The position numbers and the translations under genes are program-made. Positions 9,912 to 19,224 of a DNA stretch of 64,000 nucleotides are shown one piece after another. The notes beneath the pieces are model-generated. The model saw only the letters and a program-made list of their open reading frames with translations, had not been told where the DNA came from and did not search any database. Where the stretch lies: the NCBI GenBank assembly GCA_018195615.1, contig JAGTPG010000001.1, positions 124,001 to 188,000 on the forward strand, given 5' to 3'. Each line of letters opens with the position of its first letter. Within the stretch, counting starts at the first letter, position 1. Source of the stretch: Streptomyces tuirus. GTDB taxonomy: Bacteria; Actinomycetota; Actinomycetes; Streptomycetales; Streptomycetaceae.

Positions 9912-10463
9912 CTAGATGTCCAGGTATTCCACCGCGGGCTCGCCGTCGGCTCCGGCAATGCTTTTATAGAATTCCTCGGGAAGTTTGTCCCGCAGTTCCT
10001 CGAGGGAATCGGCGACGTCGAATGTCGCCTCGCCCTGGACGAAACTCCAGGTCTGTTCACCCAGGCCCAGATAGCCCAGGTAGTCCCGCCAGCCGCCGCC
10101 GGAGCCGCTCCCTCCGGAGGTCGCTGACGCGCCCGACTTCCAGGACACGTCGGGAGACCGGTCAGCGTGCACCGCGTAGCGCCCCGCGCGGGTCCGGTAC
10201 ACACGGAACACCTCGACCCGGCCCGCGGCCGACTGCCTGCCCCACTCACCGAGGAGTACGCCGACGAAGCGGGCCTTGCGGCGGGCGCCCGTGCCGATGG
10301 TGACGGTGATCTCCTCGTACCCGTCCAGGCGCGCCTCCTCGACCTCGACGTACCTGGCCAGGGCGGTCGCGATCGCTCCGGACAGATTGCCTCCGGCCAG
10401 CTCCTGCGCCCTCCGGAAGAGGGCTGCGTCACCGTCGGACACGTAGATCGTCTTGCTCGGCAC
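9912..10463 (-). CDS. EXLDI family protein
   Basis: 183 residues ending in E-Y-L-D-I, the C-terminal E-x-L-D-I signature that names this actinobacterial family. The N-terminus (S-K-T-I-Y-V-S-D followed by two helices) looks like a small ribbon-helix-helix-type segment, so a DNA-binding role is possible but unproven. A Gly/Ser-rich linker lies at about residues 112-127. The GTG start is preceded by a strong Shine-Dalgarno sequence (AGGAGGTGAG). It is the first gene of an apparent EXLDI-DrrA-DrrB unit, a neighbourhood seen elsewhere for this family. Molecular function is unknown. Confidence 0.85.
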   Translation of the reverse strand: MPSKTIYVSDGDAALFRRAQELAGGNLSGAIATALARYVEVEEARLDGYEEITVTIGTGARRKARFVGVLLGEWGRQSAAGRVEVFRVYRTRAGRYAVHADRSPDVSWKSGASATSGGSGSGGGWRDYLGYLGLGEQTWSFVQGEATFDVADSLEELRDKLPEEFYKSIAGADGEPAVEYLDI

Positions 10464-10488
10464 GGCGCCTCACCTCCTGTTCGCTCGA

Positions 10489-10514
10489 CGTATGAGTATC
10501 AGTATACGCATACG
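10489..10514. promoter_or_regulatory. Palindromic candidate operator upstream of EXLDI and dimethylargininase genes
   Basis: A 26-base imperfect palindrome, CGTATG-a-GTAT-cagt-ATAC-g-CATACG, lies in the gap between the divergent genes starting at 10463 (minus) and 10659 (plus). It is AT-rich against a GC-rich background and about 26 bases upstream of the EXLDI start, overlapping a likely promoter. It could be bound by EXLDI itself or by a TetR-like protein. Confidence 0.5.
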
Positions 10515-10658
10515 TACACGCAGAGCAAGGGACGGAACGGGGCGGGGCGTCCGGCGTCCGCTCCCGTCCCGCCGGCGGGACGGTCGGAAGGGATCTTGCC
10601 TGCCGGGCACCCCCACGTATTCACTTCAGAGGTCGCCGGCTCCCGAAGGAGTTACCCC

Positions 10659-11548
10659 ATGCCCGAACATGCAGGAAACCGTCCCACCGACCGTTCCCGC
10701 AGAATGCGGCGGCGGCATTTCCTCATGTGTCGACCCACGTATTACGACGTCAATTATCGAATCAACCCGTGGATGAATCCGGACAAGCCCACCTCGGCGG
10801 ATCTCGCGGTCTCCCAGTGGACCGCACTGCACGACGTGCTGGTCGGTCTCGGCCACGAGGTCGAGCTGATCGATCCGGTGCCGGGCCTGCCCGACATGGT
10901 GTTCGCCGCCAACGGGGCGACTGTCGTTGACGGCAGGGTGCTGGTGGCGCGTTTCCGCCACGGCCAGCGCGCGGGCGAGGCCGAGCACTATCTGGAGTGG
11001 TTCCGCTCGCGCGGCTACGGCGAGGTGCGCCAGGCTGACCACACGGGCGAGGGCGAAGGCGACTTGCTGCTCGCGGGGGACGTCGTCCTCGCGGGGACCG
11101 GCTTCCGCACCGACATCGAGGCACACGCCGAGGCCGCCGAGTTCCTCGGCCGTCCGGTGGTGGGGCTCACTCTGGTCGACCCCCGCTTCTACCACCTCGA
11201 CACGGCGCTCGCCGTCCTCAGCGACGACGAGATCATGTACAACCCACGAGCGTTCACCCCGCGAGCCTCGAGGTGCTCCGGGAGCGCTATCCCGACGCGA
11301 TCCTCGCCGAGGACGACGACGCGGCTGTGTTCGGCTTGAACGCGGTCTCCGACGGGCTGCACGTCGTCCTGCCGCAGGAGGCCGTGGGCCTGACGGCCCG
11401 TCTGCGCGAGCGCGGCTACGAACCCATCGGCGTCGACATGTCGGAGCTGCTCAAGGCGGGCGGCGCCTCGAAGTGCTGCGTACTGGAACTGCGCCCCGCA
11501 CAGCGCGCAGCGGACGCGGCGATGGCAGAAACCGCAGGGACCGTCTGA
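10659..11548 (+). pseudogene. Dimethylargininase-family hydrolase (DDAH-like), one frameshift
   Basis: The ATG at 10659 follows GAAGGAG. The frame reads M-C-R-P-T-Y-Y-D-V, with the family N-P-W-M run and D-M-V-F-A-A-N substrate-binding segment, to a break near 11262. The continuing frame ends at 11548 and contains the catalytic cysteine in G-G-A-S-K-C-C-V-L-E. Total about 296 residues, typical of the family. Members hydrolyse methylated arginines, or related guanidino compounds, to citrulline. The gene precedes the P450 gene by 34 bases. Its place in a peptide cluster that needs ornithine suggests precursor supply from arginine, but that is inference. The frameshift lies between two well-conserved halves and is probably a sequence error. 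Confidence 0.8.
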
Positions 11549-11582
11549 GCGTCCCGTCCACCCGTGAAGGAGGCGACAGTCC

Positions 11583-12804
11583 ATGGCTGAGCCGATCGTC
11601 AGCCTGATGAACTCGGAGTTCTCGGAAGACCCGGTGGGCGCCTACGCGCGCCTGCGGGAGCGGGCCCCACTCGTCCGCATCGGTCACCCCGGCGGACCGC
11701 CGGTCTGGCTGATCACGCGCAACGAGGACGTGAAGGCGGCCCTCAGCGACCCGCGTCTGGTGGTGAACCACGACAACGTGCCCGGGCACCACGGGCCCGG
11801 TGTCGTGGACCGGATGATCGAGGCCTACGGCCTGCCGGAGGAGTTCCGGGACTACGGTGCGGCCAACATGATGTTCCAGGACGGAGCGGACCACGCCCGG
11901 CTGCGCCGGCTGGTGACGCCCGCCTTCAGCGTCCGCCGCATCAAGGCGCTGCGCCCTCGAATGGAACAGATCTCCGCGGAGCTGCTCGACGCGCTCGCCG
12001 CCAAGGGCGGGGCGATCTGATCGAGGAGTACTCGTCTCCTCTGACCGGCACCGTCATATGCGAACTCATCGGCATCGACGAGGCCGATCAGGACCAGATG
12101 CGGACCTGGATGAACGCCTATGCGGGCGGCGACCACGCGACGAGCGCCCGCGGCATGGTCGACTACACCAAGAAGCTCATCGAGCGGCGTCGCGCCGAGC
12201 CCGCCGAGGACATGATCTCCACACTCGTCCAGGCGAGCGACGAGGACGGTGACCGCCTCAGCGAAGCCGAGATGATCGCGCTCGTCCTGCTGCTGGTGAA
12301 CGCGGGGCATCACTCCACGGCCCACTTCATCCCGAACGCGGTGCTCTCGCTCCTCGGCGACCCGCAGCAGCTGGCGCTGCTGCGGGCCCGGCCCGAGGCT
12401 CTGCCGCACGCCATGGACGAGCTGATGCGGGTCGCCAACCCGGTGCCTACGGCCACCCCCCGCTACGCGACCGAGGACATGGAGTTCGCCGGTGTACCGA
12501 TCCGCACGGGCGAGGCGCTGACGGGCTCCTTCCAGTCCGCGAACTACGACCCCCGGGTCTTCGCGGAACCAGAGCGCTGCGACGTGCAGCGGGTGATGAA
12601 GCGCGGGAGGGCCACCTCAGCTTCGGCGCTGGACCGCACTACTGCATCGGTGCGGCCCTCGCGAAGCTGGAGGGCGAGGTCGCGCTCGACCACCTGCTGC
12701 TGCGCCGTACCGGACTGGAGCTGGCCGTCGACCGCGACGCGCTGCGCTACTCCGACGTCAGTCTCGGACTGCAACTGCTCTCCGAACTACCGGTGCGGCT
12801 GTAA
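11583..12804 (+). pseudogene. Cytochrome P450, two frameshifts
   Basis: About 407 residues when breaks near 12018 and 12595 are bridged. The start ATG at 11583 follows GAAGGAGG. Visible motifs: the I-helix L-V-N-A-G-H-H-S-T-A, the K-helix E-x-x-R as E-L-M-R, and the heme loop F-G-A-G-P-H-Y-C-I-G-A-A-L-A with the Cys ligand. The I-helix is odd: bacterial P450s usually have A-G-x-[D/E]-T-T, whereas here His replaces the acid and Ser the first Thr. The enzyme could oxidise an amino acid on a carrier protein or the finished peptide; position next to the Thr-type NRPS makes that residue one candidate. It ends convergently with that NRPS gene. Confidence 0.85.
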
Positions 12805-12829
12805 CGGACCTGCGTGCCGAGCGGAGACG

Positions 12830-12862
12830 AGGGGCCCCGTGGACATCGTCCACGGGGCCCCT
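12830..12862. terminator. Bidirectional terminator between P450 and NRPS genes
   Basis: A perfect 14-base stem (12831-12844 with 12848-12861) and a three-base loop lie between the convergent stops at 12804 and 12878. This is the expected position for a shared terminator. Confidence 0.8.
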
Positions 12863-12877
12863 GACACGTTCGGGACG

Positions 12878-15838
12878 TCACGCCGACAGCGCGTCGGCCA
12901 GAGCCCGCACCGTCGGGTGCAGGTACAGCGTGCGCGGGTGCAGCGCCGGCAACCCGCGTTCACGCATCACCGCGCCCATGCGCACCGCGAGCAGGGAATT
13001 GCCGCCCAGCGCGAAGAAGTCGTCGCCCGGGTCCACCGCGAAACCGAAGACGTGCCGCCACACGTCGAGGAGCTGCTCCGAAAGGCCCTCTGCCCAGCCG
13101 GCGACGTCGCCGTCCCGGGACGCCGCTGCGCTCTCGGGCCCGTCCTGGGCCGACACTCGGTCGGGCAGCGGCAGACCCGCGAGGTCGACTTTGCCGTTCT
13201 GCGTCATCGGCAGCACCGGCAGCACCGTGACGGTCGACGGCACCATGTACGCCGGGAGTTTGCGGCCCAGGTGCTCGCGCAGACCGGCGGTCGAGCCGTC
13301 GGACAGCACGACGTAGGCATCGAGCCGGCCGGTCGCCGGATCGGCGGGATCGTCCTGGCGCAGCACGACGGCTGCCGCGTCCACACCGGGGCTCTCCAGC
13401 AACACGGAGCGGATCTCGCCCAGTTCGATGCGGAAGCCGCGCAGCTTGACCTGGTTGTCGAGCCGGCCGAGATGCTCCAGCCGGCCGTCGGTCCGCAGCC
13501 GCCCCCGGTCGCCGGTGCGGTACATGCGCCCGCCGGTGAACGGGTCGGCGACGAACCTCTCGGCGGTCAGCTCGGGGCGGTTCAGGTAGCCCAGCGCCAC
13601 GCCGGCGCCGCCGACGTGTATCTCACCGGCCACGCCCTCCGGGACGGGACGTCCGGCCTCGTCGAGAACGTACAGCCACCAACCCGGCAGCGCCCTGCCC
13701 ACCGACCTCGAACCAGCCAGGGCCTGCTCCCGTCCGACGGTCTCGGCGGTGACGTGCACCGTGGTCTCGGTGATGCCGAACATGTTGACCGGCCGGCAGC
13801 GGAACTCCGGATACCGGTCGAGCCAGGGCAACAGGCTCCGGGCGTCGAGCGGCTCGCCGCCGAAGACGACGAGACGCACGGACAGCTCCGGAGCGTGCGC
13901 CCGGTCCGCCTCCACCAACTGCGCGAAGGCCGACGGCGTCTGGTTGAGCACCGTGACACGCTCGGTGAGCAGCAGGTCGCGGAACTGCTCCGGGGAGCGG
14001 GACGACCAGTACGGCACGACCACGAGATGCCCGCCGGTCAGCAGACAGCCCCACATCTCCCAGACGGAGAAGTCGAAGGCCGCGGAGTGGAAGAACGTCC
14101 ACACGTCCTCGGGCCGAACGCGAAGTCCGCGCGGGTGGCTTCCAGCAGGCTCAGGACGTTGGCGTGCGGCACCAGCACACCCTTGGGCCGGCCAGTGGAG
14201 CCGGATGTGTAGATGACGTACGCGGGATCGGCACCGGTGCCGGCGCTCGCCGGAGGCCGTTGCGCGCCGTGTGCCCCCAATGCCTCGGTCTCCTTGGGCG
14301 TGACCGTGGTCAGGCCGTCCGGGCGCGGCAGGTCGGTGAGCGAGGTGACGAGCACGCCGAGCCGTGAGTTCTCGACCGTGTACGCGATCCGCTCGACCGG
14401 GTACGCCGGGTCGATGGGAACGTACACCGCACCCGCCTTGAGGACCGCGAGGAGCAGCGCGACCAGCTCCGCCGAGCGGTCCAGGCACACGCCGACCAGG
14501 TCGCCGTCGCGCACTCCGGCCGCACGCAGTCCGTGTGCGAGCCGGTTGGACCACTCGTCGAGGTCGCGGTACGTGTACCGGTCGATGTCGTCCGACAGCG
14601 CGACGGCGTCGGGCCGTTCGGCGGCGCGTGAGGCGAATTCCGTGTCGATTCGACAGCGCCCGCGAGTGCGGTGTCACCTGTCGGTGCGCCGTGCTCCGGC
14701 GGTCCCGGTGTCCGGCCGAGGGCGAGGAGGCGGTCGCGTTCATCCGCGTCGAACAGTTCCCCGTCCGCGACGGGCAGCCCGGGCGTGGTGACGACCTGGT
14801 GGTGCACATGGGCGAGGTACCGCAGGAACCGGGTGGCGACGGCCGCGTCGACGTGGTCCGGCAAGTGCTGACAGCGCAGGCCGAGCCCGCCGTCGGCCTC
14901 CCGCGTCAGGATCAGCGTCAGCGGGAACGGCGGGGCGAGCGACGCGACGTACTCCGCCCGCACCTCCCGGCCCGCCGTGTTGTCCCCCCAGCCCTCGAAG
15001 GGCGCTTCGGAATGCTCCTCGTCGAGGGCGAAGACGATTCCTGCGGTGACGGGCGGCGCCGGCTCGGCGGCGGCCTCCGCGAGGCGGTCCCGTAGCGCAG
15101 AGGTGATCTCTCCCAGAGTGTCGGCTTCGACGTCCACGGCGAGCACCACAGTGTTCGCGTCGTCCGGTGCGCCGATCGCCCCCACCACGGGCCGTTCCCC
15201 CGGCGCGTACCGCGACAGCAGCACGGCCAACGCGGTGAGCCAGCCCTCCGGCGCGCCGCTCTGCGGCGCCGGCAACGAGATGCGCTGCTCGGCCCAGGTG
15301 CCCGGGTCCGGGGCACCGGGGCCACGGAGGGTGCCGGGCGGGGCGGCGAGCCCCCAGGCGGGCGGGTCGGCGCACACGATGTGCGGGCCGCGGTCGGCAC
15401 GGTCGTCCCGCGGGCCAGCCGACCGGTGGCCGCGCCGTCGAGCAGGGCGGAGGCGAGCGCGCGCAGCGCCCCGCGACCGTACGCCGTGCGGTGGGCGACC
15501 AGCACGAGATCGGCGTCGCCGTCCGTGTAGGCGACGAGTACGGCACGCACGGCGAGATCGGCCGGCACCGGCCGGGCCAGCTCCCTGTCCAGGCGGCGGC
15601 GCGCCCGCGGCCCGTCCGACGTGTCCTCGACCTCCTCGACCCACAGACGGAGATCTTCGGTGGCCGATGCCGTCCCCGGGGAGGGCGGACCGATGTCGAA
15701 GGGCCGGCCGGCCGGACCGAGCCGCGCGCGCAGCGCGTGGTGTGCCTTGGGACCGAGGCGCACGCGCAGCGCGTGGCAGTGCGGGCCGCCGCCCGAGCGA
15801 GCCTGTTCCTGATGCTGTTGACTGCCGGTTGTGGGCAA
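12878..15838 (-). pseudogene. NRPS, degenerate C - A (threonine-like) - PCP, three frameshifts
   Basis: From a TTG at 15838, after AGGGAGAG, about 985 residues can be assembled across breaks near 15390, 14648 and 14115. The first ~400 residues align with a condensation domain, but the active-site H-H-x-x-x-D-G is replaced by H-R-T-A-Y-G-R-G, so it is probably not catalytic. The A domain (about 14620-13180) has Y-T-S-G-S-T-G-R-P-K-G and F-G-I-T-E-T-T. The pocket read by eye is D-F-W-N-V-G-M-V-H, which is the well-known threonine code. The PCP (about 13090-12890) carries G-G-N-S-L. No TE follows. It may load Thr in trans, since the plus-strand NRPS has a module without an A domain. The breaks are likely sequencing errors. 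Confidence 0.82.
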
Positions 15839-15868
15839 CGCTCTCTCCCTGTGGTCGGCGGGGCACGC

Positions 15869-16692
15869 TCAGCGCGCGGTGAACCCACCATCGACGGTGA
15901 CGACGGAACCCGTGACCTGCCGAGACTCGTCGGAGGCCAGCCAGAGCGCTGCCTCGGCGATGTCCTCCGGTTCGACCAGCGCGTTCATCGGCTGGGCCTG
16001 GAGGAAGGTCTCCTCGTGTTCCGTGACCGGTACGTCGAGGGACCGGGCGATCTCGGACAGCATGCGTCCTTCGACGGCGGAGTCGTCACGGACCGACCCC
16101 GGGCAGATCGCGTTGACCCGCACCTTCATCGGCGCGTAGTCGAGTGCAACGGCCTTGGTGAGACCGACGACCCCGTGCTTGGCCGCGACGTATCCGGCGA
16201 AGTGCCGGTACCCGACCTGCCCGGCCGTCGAGGCGACGTTGATGATGCTTCCGGCGCGCTGGCCGGTCATGATCCCCCGACCGCCTTGGTGGCCCGCCAG
16301 GCACCGGACAGGTCGACGTCGATCATCAACTGCCACTCGTCCTCGGTGATGTCGTGGGCGGTCTTCCCGGACGGCGCGGCGATGCCCGCGTTGTTGACGA
16401 GGACGTCGACCCGGCCGAACCGGGCGCGCGCCGCACCGACCGCGTGCTGGAGTGCGCCCAGTTCACGCACGTCGACCTGCCCGGCGAGCACGGCGGCACC
16501 TCGGGCGCGGCACAGCTCGGCCGTGTGCGCGAGCTGACCGGCCGTCCCCAGCGGATACGGCACCCCGGGCACGTCGTCCGCGATGTCCAGGAGAGCCAGA
16601 TCAGCTCCCTGCTCGGCGAAAGCGACGGCGCAGGACCGTCCGATGCCGCGTGCGGCACCTGTGATGATGGCCGTCTTTCCGGCAAGGCGCAT
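15869..16692 (-). pseudogene. Short-chain dehydrogenase/reductase, one frameshift
   Basis: About 274 residues once a break near 16272 is bridged. Classical SDR motifs are present: T-G-A-A-R-G-I-G for cofactor binding near the N-terminus, N-N-A-G-I, the catalytic Ser in N-V-A-S-T-A-G, and the Y-x-x-x-K active site as Y-V-A-A-K. An insert after the second strand (V-P-G-V-P-Y-P-L-G-T) resembles that of the mycofactocin-associated SDR group, although no mycofactocin genes are visible here. It lies between the Thr-type NRPS and the type II thioesterase and is co-directional. It may oxidise or reduce a hydroxyl made by the P450. Its substrate is unknown. Confidence 0.8.
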
Positions 16693-16750
16693 CGTTCCCC
16701 CTCCTCGGCGGGACGGTCACTGTTCGGGTGGCGGTGGTGGGCGGCACGGG

Positions 16751-17464
16751 TCAGCCGAGGCCCAGATGTTCCTCGATGAGCCGCAGCAGCGGGGCCGCGC
16801 CCTCGGCGAGGTACATGTGGCCGCCGTCCACCTCGATCCGGGTGAATTCCCGGTCGGTGGCCTTGCGCCACTCGTCGGCCTGTTCGGCGGTGACGAGTTC
16901 GTCGCCGCGCCCCCGGATCGCGGTGATCGGGGCGCGCAGCGGCTCCTCGGTGCTCGGAACGTACGCCTCGTGCATCTCGACGTCGGCGCGCAGGACCGGG
17001 AGGATCAGCTCGCGCATCTCCTCGTTGGCGAGGGCCTCGTGGGTGTATCCGGCGAACTCCCTTACCCGCTCGAGGAATTCATCGTCGTCCAGGCCGGTCG
17101 CCCGGTCGCTGCGCCCGGTCCATGGTCCGGGTGAGCCGCTGACGAAGAGCCGGACCACCTCGATGTCCCGCCGGGCGGCGAGGAGATGCGCGGTCTCGTA
17201 GGCGAGCACCGCTCCGAGGCTGTGCCCGAAGAGGGCCACCCGGTCCCCGTCGCCGATCTGCCCGATCGCGTCGAGGACTTCCGGCAGCAGGCCGGCGGCA
17301 GCCTCGGTCGCGTCGCGGTAGGGCTCCTCGAGCAGTTTCCACTCCCGGCCGGTCGGCTGCGGGGCGACGACCCTCAGGCCGTCACCGGCGAGGGAGTTCC
17401 ATGGGTGGAAGAACGACGCGCCGGCACCGGCGAACGGTATGCACACCAGGGGCAGGGGAGGCAT
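16751..17464 (-). CDS. Type II thioesterase
   Basis: 237 residues, intact. It is an alpha/beta hydrolase with F-A-G-A-G near the N-terminus, the nucleophile elbow G-H-S-L-G at about residue 78, and the C-terminal catalytic His in D-G-G-H-M-Y-L. These free-standing thioesterases remove misloaded or blocked groups from carrier proteins of NRPS or PKS lines in the cytoplasm. It starts seven bases after the MbtH stop, so the two are translationally linked and belong to the minus-strand NRPS operon. Confidence 0.93.
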   Translation of the reverse strand: MPPLPLVCIPFAGAGASFFHPWNSLAGDGLRVVAPQPTGREWKLLEEPYRDATEAAAGLLPEVLDAIGQIGDGDRVALFGHSLGAVLAYETAHLLAARRDIEVVRLFVSGSPGPWTGRSDRATGLDDDEFLERVREFAGYTHEALANEEMRELILPVLRADVEMHEAYVPSTEEPLRAPITAIRGRGDELVTAEQADEWRKATDREFTRIEVDGGHMYLAEGAAPLLRLIEEHLGLG

Positions 17465-17471
17465 CGTGTGC

Positions 17472-17711
17472 TCAGGCCCCCTGCCCGGCGCTCGCGGCGT
17501 CGGCGGCCATCGCGTCGCGCAGACTCTTGGGACGGATGTCGGTCCAGGTCTTCTCGACGTACTCGAGGGCCGATTCGCGGTCGGACTCGCCGAACACGAT
17601 CCGCCAGCCGGCGGGCACCTCGGCGAACGCGGGCCACAGCGAATGCTGCTCCTCGTCGTTCACCAGCACGTAGAAGCGGCCGTCCGCGTCGTCGAACGGG
17701 TTGTTGCTCAT
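17472..17711 (-). CDS. MbtH-like protein
   Basis: 79 residues, intact from the ATG at 17711 (M-S-N-N-P-F-D-D). It shows the MbtH signature: [10 protein letters not shown], the second tryptophan in P-A-G-W, and the final W-T-D-I-R-P-x-S-L. MbtH proteins bind A domains and make them soluble and active. One copy here, beside several A domains, suggests it serves the whole line. An in-frame start ten codons upstream exists but would add residues the family lacks. Confidence 0.95.
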   Translation of the reverse strand: MSNNPFDDADGRFYVLVNDEEQHSLWPAFAEVPAGWRIVFGESDRESALEYVEKTWTDIRPKSLRDAMAADAASAGQGA

Positions 17712-17873
17712 GGTGGGGTCCCCATTTCGTCGAGAGCACACCGGACTTGGGCACCGGAGGCCCAGCGGGTGTTCCGAATGAATGTGGTGCTCGGAGTGAA
17801 GGTCGTGGCGAGGGCTGTGCGAGGGCCGGGCGGGAGCATGTCGGGCGTCCCGCGCGCCGTGGCCGTGTCGGGC

Positions 17874-19186
17874 CTACCGCCTCGTCCTCACCAGCGAGTC
17901 TACGATCTCGCCACTGCGCACGGCCATGTTGGAAAGGAGCGAGGACGTCAGTCCGTGGGTGTGCTCGGTACCGCCCTGGACGTAGATGCCGAGACCGACG
18001 TCCGAGGTGGTCGTCAGCCGAAAGTCGCGCTCGACGCGGTGGCGTCCCTGCTCGTCCTTGAGGCAGTAGGCGTCCAGCTCACCGAGGACGCGGGACGGGT
18101 CCATCGGTGCGTACCCGGTGGCGCAGACCAGCAGGTCGACGTCGAGGTCCCGGGTCTCCTCGGTCGCGAGGGAGCGCACCGTGACCCGGGTTTCGTCCGC
18201 GACCCGCTTGACCTCGTCGACCCGGGAGAGGTTGAGGAAGTCGATGCGCTTCCGGCCTCGCACGTCGTCGTCGTAGACACGGCGGTAGAGGTCCTTGATG
18301 ACGTCCGAGTCGACGACCGAGTAGTTGGTGTTGCCGTGATGCTGCCAGATCGCGTCCTTGGCCTTCGGTGAGGCGAAGTAGTGGTCGTCGACCGCGCCCG
18401 GGTCGAAGATCTGGTTCGCGAAGGGGGTGTTGTCGGCGATGGCGTACCCGTAGGGCGGCAGGACGGCCGTGATCCGGGCCTCGGGCAGCGCGTCGTGGAG
18501 GAACCGGACGATCTCCGCTGCGCTCTGACCGGCGCCGACGACCGCGACGCGCTTCACCTGACGGGTGTCGCACCGCTCCCACCGATCGAGGAACTCCGAG
18601 CTGTGCCACACGTGTTCGTCGCGTCGCACGCCCTCGGGCATGCGGGGCACCAGTCCTGTGGAGATCGCGATGTTGCGGGCGTTGACCAGGCGGGTGCCGC
18701 CGTCCGCGGCCCGCACCTCGACCTGCACCTGCTCGATGGGGCCGCGGCGGTCGACGTCACGCGGGACACGCACCGCCGTTATCTCACTGTCGTAGAAGGG
18801 CCGCCGGGACAGCTGCTCCTGAGCCCATTGGAGGTAGCCGTGGAATTCCAGGCGCGTGGGAAGAAGTCCTGGTTGTTCACGAACTGTGCGAGCCGGCCCG
18901 TCTCGTGCAGGTACGCCACGAAGGCGAAGCGTGACCGCGGGTTGCGGAACGACACCAGGTCCTTGAGGAACGAGATCTGCATCTTCGCGTCGGGCAGCAG
19001 CATCCCCCGGTGCCAGCCGAAGGACGGTTTCCTTTCGAAGAACGCCGCGGTCAGCGGCTGCTGCGCGGAGCGCGTGTCTGCCTGTCGACGTTCCTCGAAC
19101 TCCTCGAGGGCGATGGCGAGCGACAGGTTGGCCGGCCCGAATCCGATGCCCACGAGGTCGTACACCTGAGTTGTGCTGGCTTCCAT
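17874..19186 (-). pseudogene. L-ornithine N5-monooxygenase (KtzI/PvdA type), one frameshift
   Basis: About 438 residues from the ATG at 19186, after GGGAG, with a break near 18855. The N-terminal part has the FAD motif [10 protein letters not shown] and the family run F-G-W-H-R-G-M-L-L. The C-terminal part has the NADPH motif [10 protein letters not shown], then N-T-N-Y-S-V-V-D and the closing A-T-G-Y. These enzymes make N5-hydroxyornithine, either for hydroxamate siderophores or, in kutzneride-type pathways, as the precursor of piperazic acid. A PaiB/KtzT-like gene at 52.1 kb favours the piperazate route. Hydroxamate-modifying genes such as a formyl- or acetyltransferase are not visible, which also argues against a siderophore. 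Confidence 0.88.
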
Positions 19187-19224
19187 GGTTTTCTCCCGTG
19201 AGGTTGTGTGCCCGGCTGGCACGA

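Noticed and set aside
18000..19186. Hydroxamate siderophore pathway
   Set aside because: An ornithine N5-hydroxylase alone could mean a siderophore, but no formyl- or acetyltransferase and no siderophore transporter are seen, while a KtzT-like gene is present.
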